In this document: positions 56,911 through 64,000 of the stretch, piece after piece
Numbering within the stretch: position 1 is the first letter of the stretch
Layout: every line of letters starts with the position of its first letter
DNA from: Saccopteryx bilineata
Lineage: Eukaryota > Chordata > Mammalia > Chiroptera > Emballonuridae
Reading direction: 5' to 3'
Length of the DNA: 64,000 nucleotides
Assembly (NCBI RefSeq): GCF_036850765.1
Contig: NC_089490.1
Coordinates: forward strand, 125,516,522 to 125,580,521
Notes under the pieces: generated by a model
The model's database searches: none
The model's input: the letters and a program-made list of their open reading frames with translations, nothing else
Told to the model about the DNA's origin: nothing
Translations under genes and position numbers: made by a program

Positions 56911-57870
56911 ATGGGAAGACAGAGTAATGCAATCCAAATTAATTAACAAGAGAAATCCCCATAAAAAACCCCTGAATGAGACGTAAATAACCAAACTACC
57001 AGATGCAGTTTAAAATAATGATTTTTAGATGCTTAAAGATCTTAGAGCAACAATAAATGGGCATGAAGAGCACCTAAATAAATAGATAACAAGCATCAAA
57101 AATAACACTGAAATCATAAAAAAGAACCAGTCAAAAATGACAAATATATCAGAAATGAAGAGTGCACTAAAAATAATCAACAGCAGGCTGGATGAAGCAG
57201 AAGATCAAATCAGCAATTTAGAGGACAAGATCAAGAAAACCACAGAAGCAATGTAGCACACACACAAAAAAAGAGGCTCAAAAAGACTGAGAAAATTCTA
57301 ATAGAGTTCTGTCATAATATGAAGAAAAACAACATCCACATTATAAGGATTCCTGAAGGAGAACAGAATAAACAAGAGATAGAGAACCTGTTTGAAGAAA
57401 CCATAGCTGAAAACTTCCCTAAAATTGATGAAGGAAAAAGTAACACAAGAGGCATGAAAATTCCCATTAAAGAGGAACCCAAGGAGGCCGGCACCAAGAC
57501 ATATCATTATTTTTTTTATTTTTTTATTTTTTTAGGGTTTTTTTTTTTTTAGATTTTATTTATTCATAGAGAGGAGAGAGAGAGAGAGAAGGGGGGAGGA
57601 GCAGGAAGCATCAACTCCCATATGCACCTTGACCAGGCAAGCCCAGGGTTTCGAACTGGCAAGACATATCATTATTAAAGTGCCAAAGTTAAGAGATGAA
57701 GAAAGAATACTCTAAGTTGCAAGAGAAAAGCAGTCAATTACCTACAGAGGAGTGACAATAAAAATGACATCCAACTTCTCAATTCAAACACCTGAGGCCA
57801 GAAGGTATTAGCAAGAAATATTTAAAGTGAAGCAAAACAAGAAACTACAAGCAAGACTTCGTTATCCAGC
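56911..57870 (+). pseudogene. L1 ORF1 (element B), broken and split by a SINE
   Basis: ATG at 56911 corresponds to that of element C. The coiled-coil part (57000-57250) contains stops. 57319-57500 is open (NIHIIRIPEGEQNKQEIENL, the RRM start). The SINE at 57512-57660 then interrupts, and the C-terminal domain continues to about 57870 in decayed form. No intact protein. Confidence 0.85.
57512..57660 (-). mobile_element. 5'-truncated SINE-II in L1 ORF1
   Basis: Minus strand: gccagttcgaaaccctgggc, 'ttgcctggtcaaggtgcata', 'gggagttgatgcttcctgc', (CT)n, A-rich tail. Perfect 16-bp target duplication aagacatatcattatt at 57496-57511 and 57661-57676. The tRNA-like 5' head is missing, as in the copy at 20.7 kb. 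Confidence 0.95.
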
Positions 57871-58050
57871 AAGGCTATTGTTTAAAATTGAAACAGAAAT
57901 AAAAAGATTCCCAGACAAAACAAAAAACAAAAACAAAACAAGGAATTTATTACAACCAAACCACTACTGCAAAAAATGTTAAGGGGCCTGCTGTAAAAAA
58001 AAGCAAAGGAAAAAATCTACAATAAGAAGATTGTAGATTTTAAGAATAAA

Positions 58051-60520
58051 ATGGCAATAAATTAGTACATGTCAATAATAACTTTATTGTAAGTGGATTA
58101 AATGCTCCAATCAAAACACATAGGGTAGCTGCATGGATAAAAAAACAGGACCTGTACATATGTTGTCCACAAGAAACCCACCTCAGAAAAAAAATATACA
58201 TAGACTAAAAGTGAAGGGATAGAAAAATGTATTTCATGCAAATGGAAATGAAAAAAAGGTAAGGTAGCAAAATTTATATGTGACAAAATCAACTTTAAAA
58301 CAAAAGCTATAGTAAGGGATAAAGAAGGTCACTACTTAATAATAAAGGGAGCAATCCAACAGGAGGAAATAACCATTGTAAATATTTATACGCCTACTAT
58401 AAGAGCCCTTAAATACATAAAGCAGATTTTGATAGACATAAAGGGCAAGATCAAGAGCAATACTATACTAGTAGGGGATTTTAATACCCCACTAACATCA
58501 ATGGATAGTTCCTCCAGACAGAAAATTAACAAAGAAACAGCGGACTTAAAGAAAACACCAGGTCAACTGGATTTAGTAGATATCTGCAGAACCTATCACC
58601 CCAAAGCAGCAGAATATACATTCTTTTCAAGTGCTCATGGTATATTCTCTAGGATAGACCACATTAGGACACAAAATGAGTCTCAATAAATTTAAGAAGA
58701 TTGAAATCATATCTAGCATCTTCTCTGATCACAATGGCATGAGACTAGAAATAAACTACAATAGAAAAACTGGAAAACATTCAAACACTTGGAAGCTAAA
58801 TAGCATGTTATTAAATAATGATTGAATTAACAGCAAGATCAAGGGAGAAATAAAAAATTTTCTTAAAACAAATGAAAATAACATATAAGAACTCAAAATT
58901 TATGGGACACAGCAAAAGCAATCCTGGGAGAAAAGTGCATACCATGACAGGCATATCTTAAGAAGCAAGAAAAAGTTCAAATAAACAACTTAGCCCTGCG
59001 TCTAAAAGAACAAGAAATAAAACAAACAAACAACAAATACAGCCTAGGGGAAGCAGAATGAAGGAAATAATAAAGATTAGAGTGAAAATAAATGTCATAG
59101 AAGCTAAAAAAATACAAAAGATCAATAAAACCAAGAGGTGATTCTTTGAATAGATAAAGAAGACTGATACAAATAAGTGGAAGCATATACCAAGTTCATG
59201 GATAGGAGGAATAAAGATAATTAAAATGTTTATATTACCCAAACCAATCTATAGATTTAATGCAATTCCTATTCAAATACCAATGGCATATTTTAAAGAT
59301 ATAGAACAAATATTCTAAAAATTTATATGAAACCAAAAAAGAACCTGAGTAGCCTCAGAAATCTTGAAAATGAAGAATAAAGTAGAAAGTATCACACTTC
59401 CTGAAATCCAGTTTTACTACAAGTCCATTGTAATCAAAGCAGCTTGGTACTGCCATAAGATCAGGCATACAGATCAATGGAACAGAACAGAGAACCCCGA
59501 AGTAAACCCATGCCTTTATGGTCAATTGATATTTGACAAAGGTGGTAAGAACATACAATGGAGTAAAGACAGTCTCTTTAATAAATGGTGTTGGGAAAAT
59601 TGGACAGATACGTGCAAAAAGTGAAACTAGACCACCAACTTACACTACTCACAAAAATAAACTCAAAATGGATAAAAGACTTAAAGGTAAGTCATGAAAC
59701 CATAAACATCTTGGAAGAAAGCATAGGCAGTAAGCTCTCCGATATCTCTTATAACAATATTTTTGCTGATTTATCTCCACAGGCAAGTGAAATAAAGGAC
59801 AAGATAAACAAATGGGACTATATCAAACTGAAAAGCTTTTGTACTGCAAAGCACACCACTAATAAAATAAAAAGACAAACCACACAATGGGAGAGCATAT
59901 TCACCAATACTTCTGATAGGGGTTAATAACCAAAATTTATAAAGAACTTCTAAAACTCAACACCAGGAAGGTAAACAATCCAATTAAAAAATGGGCAAAA
60001 CTTCTCCAAAGAGGACATATAGATGGCCAATAGGCATATGAAAAAAATCTTCAACATCATTAATCATCAGAGAAATGCAAATTAAAACCACAATGAGATA
60101 TTACCTCACACTTGTCAGAATGGCGCTCATTAACAAATCAACAAACAACAAGTGCTGGAAAGGGTGAGGAGAAAAGAGAACCTTCTGCACTGCTTGTGGG
60201 AATGCAGACTGGTGCAGCCACTGTGGAAAACAGTATAGAGATTCCTCATAAAGTTAAAAATGTAACTGCTTTTTGACCCAACTATCCCACTTTTAGGAAT
60301 ATACCCTGAGAATACCAAATCTCTGATTCAAAAGAAGAAATGCATTCCCATGTTTATTGCAGCATTGTTTACAATAGCCAAGATCTGGAAACAGCTCAAG
60401 TGTTTATCACTGGATGAGTGGATTAAAAAGGGGTGGTACATATACACAATGGAATACTACATGGGCTGTGAAAAAGAAGGTATCTTATCTTTGTGATGGC
60501 GTGGATGAACTTAGAGAATA
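58051..60520 (+). pseudogene. L1 ORF2 (element B) with RT core deleted
   Basis: ATG at 58051 begins the endonuclease part; 58429-58689 is open and holds VGDFNTPLTSM with the catalytic Asp and Asn, and SRIDHI. At about 59158 the sequence jumps from 'tttgaatagataaagaagactg', the region before RT fingers, to 'caaataagtggaagcatatacc', which in element C lies about 1.2 kb further on. The FADD box and most of RT are thus gone. C-terminal parts follow: 59364-59624 ([23 protein letters not shown]), 59585-59926, and the Cys-rich end near 60190. Not functional. Confidence 0.9.
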
Positions 60521-60711
60521 TTATGTTAAGTAAAATAAGCCAGGCAGAGAAAGAAAAATATCATATGATCTCACTTATATGTGAAATCTAATGAACAAAA
60601 CGAACTGAGGAACGGAATAGAGGCAGAGGCAGGGTCACAGGGACCAAAAGGACAGCTGTCAGAGCAAAGGGGGAGGAGAGGATAGGATCAGAGAAGGTGA
60701 AGGAATTAGTG

Positions 60712-60714
<3 letters not shown>

Positions 60715-60769
<55 letters not shown>
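60715..60769. repeat. (TA)n microsatellite
   Basis: About 27 TA units without interruption in the 3' UTR of L1 B. Likely unstable in replication and sequencing. Confidence 0.95.
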
Positions 60770-60774
<5 letters not shown>

Positions 60775-61018
60775 CACAGAGATACAGATAACAGGACAGC
60801 AAATTCCAAAGGGAAGGGGGGCAATGGGGGACAAGGTCATGGGGGTGAGAGAGCTATATTGAGTGGGATACTTGAATTCATGTTAACACAATAAATTAAA
60901 ATTAATAAATAATTTTTAAAAAAGAATCTTTTTTTTTTCTCATTCATAAGAGTCTTCTTATTCTTTAAAGTTTCATTGTGCATTTACAGAAGTTCAGTCA
61001 CATGTTCAGGTTCCACTT

Positions 61019-61398
61019 TTTTTAAATTAAGTGAGATGCAGGAAAGCAGGGAGGCAGAGAGATAAAGTCCTGCATGCGCCCTGACTGGGATCCACCTGGA
61101 AAGCCCCCTACAGGATAATGCTCTGCCTATCTAAGGCTGCTGCTCCATTGCTCAACAATTGAACTATTTTAGCACCTGAGGTAAGGACATAAAGCCATTC
61201 TTAGCACCTGGGGTCAACTTGCTCCAATGGAGCCATGGCTGCAGGAGGGGGAAGAGAGAGAGAGAGAGAGAGAGATGGCAGAAGGGGAGGGGTGGAGAAG
61301 CAGATAATTGCTTTTCCTGTGTGCCCTAGTCAGGAATCAAACCTGGGATATTCACATGCCAGGCCAATGCTCTACCACTAAGCAACCAGCCAGGGCCA
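61019..61398 (-). mobile_element. SINE-III type in Tigger1
   Basis: Minus strand head gccctggctggttgcttagt, B-box-like aggtttgattcctgac, 'gcttctccacccctccccttc', 'ccattggagcaagttgacc'. Target duplication gttccactt (61010-61018 and 61400-61408). More diverged than the copies at 33.2 and 40.1 kb. Confidence 0.9.
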
Positions 61399-61629
61399 AG
61401 TTCCACTTCTAATTCTAGTTCTCTTTCTATTTCCACTACATTTGCAGTTACTTCCTCCACTGAAGTCTTGAACCCCTCAAAGTCATCCATGAGGGCTGTA
61501 GTCAACATTTTCCAAACTCCTGTTAATGTTAATATTTTGACCTCCTCATAAATCACAATTGTGCTTAATGACATCTAGAATGCTGAATCCTTTCCACAAG
61601 ATTTGTAATTTGCTTTGCCCAGATCCTTG

Positions 61630-61821
61630 CAGGGGTCTCCAAACTTTTTACACAGGGGGCCAGTTCACTGTCCCTCAGACCATTGGAGGGCTGCCAAATA
61701 CAGTGGTCCTCTCACTGACCACCAATGAAAGAGGTGCCCCTTTCAGAAGTGCAGTGGAGGCTGGATAAATGGTCTCAGGGGGCTGCATTGCGGCCCGCGG
61801 GCCATAGTTTGGGGACGCCTG
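61630..61821. mobile_element. hAT-like MITE, family B, in Tigger1
   Basis: 192 bp, CAGGGGTCTCCAAACT to AGTTTGGGGACGCCTG, same layout as 13701-13891 with scattered substitutions. No identical 8-bp flanks (gatccttg and ctagagga). Confidence 0.88.
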
Positions 61822-62315
61822 CTAGAGGAATCACTATCTAAGGCAGCCATAGCCTTATGAGATATATTCTTAAGTAATAAGACTTGAAAGCCAAAGTTAC
61901 TCCTTAACCCATGACCTATAGAATGGATATGTGTTAACAAGCATGAAAACATTAATCTCATTGTACATCTCCAGCAGAGCTCTTGAATGACCAGGTGCAT
62001 TGTCAATGAGGAGTACTATTTTGAATAAAGTCTTTTTTTGTTTGTTTTCTGAGCAGTAGGTCTCAACAGTGGGCTTAAAAATATTCAGTAAACCATGTTG
62101 TAGAGATGTGCTATTATCTAGGCCTTGCTGTTCTATTTATAGAGCACAGGCAAAGTGAATTTAGCATAACTTTTAAGGGCCCTAGGATTTTGAGAATGGT
62201 AATAAGCATTGGCTTTAACTTAAAGTCAACAGCTGTATTAGTCCTTAGTAAGGGAATCAGCCTGTTCTTTAAAGGTTTGAAGCCAGTTACTGACTTTTCC
62301 TCTCTAGCTATGAGA

Positions 62316-62341
62316 ATGTGTGTGTGTGTGTGTGTGTGTGT

Positions 62342-62386
<45 letters not shown>

Positions 62387-62718
62387 GGCAGGTGGCAGGG
62401 TGGGGACAGACAGACATAAAGAGAGATGAGAAGCATCAACTCATAGTTGCAACACTTTAGTTGTTCATTGATTGCTTTTCTCATACAGGTCTTGACCAGG
62501 GGGGTTCCAGTTGAGCCAGTGACCCCTTGCTCAAGCCAATGACCTTGAGCTTTAAGCCAGTGACCTTTGGGCTCAAGCCAGCAACCATGGTGTCATGTCT
62601 GTGATCCCATGCTTAAGCTGTTGGGCCTGTGCTCAAGGCAGTGACCTCCGGGGTTGGAACCTGGGTCGTCAGCCTCCCAGGTTGAAACCCTATGCACTGC
62701 ACCACAACCTGGTCAGGC
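62316..62718 (-). mobile_element. SINE-I type in Tigger1, tail turned into (GT)n
   Basis: Perfect 11-bp duplication tagctatgaga (62305-62315 and 62719-62729) gives exact ends. Minus strand head gcctgaccaggttgtggtgc, 'gctcaag' phrases, 'aatgaacaactaaagtgttg'. On the plus strand the SINE begins with the microsatellite, that is, the former A-rich tail is now (CA)n in SINE orientation. Confidence 0.95.
62317..62384. repeat. (GT)n microsatellite
   Basis: About 33 GT units with one TTC interruption, lying directly at the target-duplication boundary of the SINE. Confidence 0.95.
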
Positions 62719-62897
62719 TAGCTATGAGAGTCTGAGATGGGGTCTTTTTCCAAGAGAAGACAGTTTCATTTATATTGAAAATCCTTTGTTTAGTGTAGCC
62801 ATCTTCATGAATTATCTTAGCTAGATCTAGACAACTTGCTGCAGCTTCTACATCAGCACTTGCTGCTTTATTGTGCACTTTTAAAAGCCATATTATG

Positions 62898-63245
62898 GCC
62901 TGACCAGGCGGTGGCGCAGTGGATAGAGCATCGAACTGGGATGCGGAGGACCCAGGTTCGAGACTCCAAGGTTGCCAGCTTAAGTGCGGGCTCATCTGGT
63001 TTGAGCAAAGCTCACCAGCTTGGACCCAAGCTCGCTGGCTCAAGCAAGGGGTTACTTGGTCTGCTGTAGCCCCAAGGTCAAGGCATATATGAGAAAGCAA
63101 TCAATGAACAACTAAGGTGTCGCAACAAAAAACTGATGATTGATGCTTCTCATCTCTCTCCATTCCCGTCTGTCTGTCCCTATCTATTCCTCTCTCTGAC
63201 TCTCTCTCTGTCACTGTAAAAAAACACACACACAAAAAAACAAAC
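62898..63245 (+). mobile_element. SINE-I type in Tigger1, well preserved
   Basis: 348 bp, flanked by a perfect 15-bp duplication aaaagccatattatg (62883-62897 and 63246-63260). Head gcctgaccaggcggtggcgc, A-box-like ggcgcagtggatagagca, B-box-like ccaggttcgagactcc, then 'gcgggctcatctggtttgag', 'ggtgtcgcaacaaaaaactg' and the GTCTGTCTGTCCC tail. The best-preserved long SINE here and a good reference copy. Confidence 0.97.
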
Positions 63246-64000
63246 AAAAGCCATATTATGAAGATGACTTCTTCCCTTAAATCTTATGGAACAATTTATG
63301 CTAATTTCAAACTTTTCTTCTGCAACTCTCTCATCTCTCTCAGCTCCATGAATTGAAGAGAGTGAGGGTCTTGCCCTGGATTAAGCTTTAGCTTCGAAAA
63401 ATGTCGTGGCTGGTTTTATCTTCTATTCAGACCACTAAAACTTTCTTGCTATCAGCAATAATGCTGTTTTGCTTTCTTATCATTTTTGTGTTTAGTAGAG
63501 TATCACTTTTAATTTCCTTCAAGAATTATTTTTTTGCATTCATAATTTGGCCAACTGTTTGGAGCAAGAGGCCTAGCTTCAGGCCTATTTCAAAATGGCC
63601 TTATTCATTAAGTTTAATCATTTTTAGTTTTTGATTTAAAGTGAGAGACATGTGACTCTTCCTTTCACTTGACACTTAGAGGCCATTGTAGGGTTATTAA
63701 TTGTCCTAATTTTAATATTGTTGTGTTTCAGGGACTAGCGAGAACCAAGGAAAGGTAGAGAGATAGGAAACAGCTGATGGATAGAGCAGTCAGAACACAC
63801 ACACCATTTATCAAGTAAGTTCTCCATCTTATATGAGTATGATTCACGAAGCCCTAAATCTAAAATAGTAACATCAAAGACCACTCATCACAAATCACCA
63901 TAACAAATGTAACAATAATGTAAAAGTTTGATATATTGTGAGAATCACCAAAATGTGACACACAGACATGAAGTGAACAAATGCTGTTGGAAAAGTGACA

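Larger units (their letters stand above)
48337..60930 (+). mobile_element. L1 element B, older, carrying nested insertions
   Basis: 5' UTR-like sequence at 48337-48763 and 55060-56910 (about 2.3 kb, GC-rich, no ORF), ORF1 from 56911, ORF2 from 58051, 3' UTR to an A-rich end near 60930. A hAT MITE that itself holds L1 C splits the 5' UTR. A SINE splits ORF1. The RT core of ORF2 is deleted. Its 3' end abuts Tigger1. Confidence 0.8.
60936..63684 (-). pseudogene. Tigger1 transposase, broken
   Basis: Pogo-type DDE/D transposase that cuts and pastes the element at TA. ATG is at 63684 on the minus strand. N-terminal DNA-binding part is at 63250-63684. Then, after a SINE, 62740-62890 encodes AASADVEAAASCLDLAKIIH and IFNINETVFSWKKTPSQTLI, with the first catalytic Asp region read here as Asn-Glu. 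61840-62300 encodes the core with an intact LIDNAPGH box at 61987-62010. After the MITE and a further SINE come the C-terminal GVWKMLTTALMDDFEGFKTS and EVTANVVEIERELELEVEL (61400-61574) and a scrap at 60936-61018. Interrupted four times and with additional stops. Non-functional. Confidence 0.9.
60936..64000 (-). mobile_element. Tigger1 DNA transposon, incomplete (runs off the window)
   Basis: Minus-strand pogo/Tigger element. The last about 350 bp of the window ('attattaattgtcctaattt', 'cagtcagaacacacacacc', 'agtaacatcaaagacc', 'caaaatgtgacacacagacatgaag') are the reversed Tigger1 5' region, so its 5' TIR must lie just beyond 64000. The 3' TIR is lost: the left edge meets the tail of L1 B within the transposase C-terminal region. 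Contains three SINEs and one hAT MITE. Confidence 0.92.

Noticed and set aside
62898..62980. tRNA-like head with A and B boxes
   Set aside because: It is the head of a SINE with target duplications, not a tRNA gene; no cloverleaf with a proper acceptor stem can be drawn.

Overview
The window is nuclear DNA of a placental mammal, most likely a bat of the horseshoe/roundleaf group (Rhinolophoidea). The eutherian assignment rests on recognisable Tigger1, MER2-like, MER5A-like, MaLR-LTR, MIR and L2 sequences. The bat assignment is an inference from memory. It rests on at least 18 copies of tRNA-derived SINEs of four related designs, with heads of the type 'tggcgcagtggatagag' or 'ctggctcagcggtagagc' and CT-rich tails, plus several families of short hAT elements whose ends begin CAGGGGTC or CAGTGG. 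I found no confidently recognisable host protein-coding gene, rRNA, functional tRNA gene or CRISPR array. The best host-gene candidate is one short coding-like patch with a splice-acceptor-like edge near 25.1-25.3 kb on the minus strand (low confidence). The window is therefore probably intergenic or deep intronic.

Layout. 0-13 kb: old MaLR, MIR and L2 fragments, a 3-kb 5'-truncated minus-strand L1 (4.9-8.0 kb) carrying a SINE and sitting in an L2, a small TIR element with TTA duplications (9.6 kb), a solo LTR of a family here called LTR1 (11.7 kb), and two copies of a hAT-like MITE (4.4 and 12.2 kb). 13-31 kb: two hAT MITEs side by side (13.7-14.2 kb), a nearly identical 0.2-kb direct duplication (14.4/15.0 kb), a 2-kb L2 antisense block (18.3-20.3 kb), a diverged unnamed repeat pair (21.7/26.8 kb), a MER2-like element (27.6 kb), a long C/T tract around a SINE (29.2-29.7 kb), and a hAT element inside a SINE (30.1 kb). 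31-39 kb: mostly sequence with no recognisable element, interrupted by four SINEs.

39.1-44.4 kb: a broken ERV-L-like endogenous retrovirus on the minus strand with both LTRs, a serine-tRNA-like primer-binding site and an RT YIDD motif. No env was recognised. Its 3' LTR was invaded by a second LTR (LTR2), which was itself invaded by a SINE. Two solo LTRs of the same family as the provirus follow at 44.8 and 45.8 kb on the opposite strand, both with perfect 5-bp target duplications. 46.7-60.9 kb: a stack of three L1 elements. The youngest (48.9-54.8 kb, about 5.96 kb, intact 14-bp target duplication) sits inside a hAT MITE, which sits inside the 5' region of an older L1 that has lost its RT core. 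60.9-64.0 kb: a Tigger1 DNA transposon on the minus strand, running off the window and holding three SINEs and a hAT MITE.

None of the mobile elements retains an intact open reading frame for its full protein. The gene-like ORFs are decayed transposon proteins, and the longest open frames (up to 197 codons) are antisense reads through young GC-rich SINEs. The interest lies in the nesting order, the LTR promoter cluster, the small unnamed families and the recent local duplication, rather than in a new gene system.
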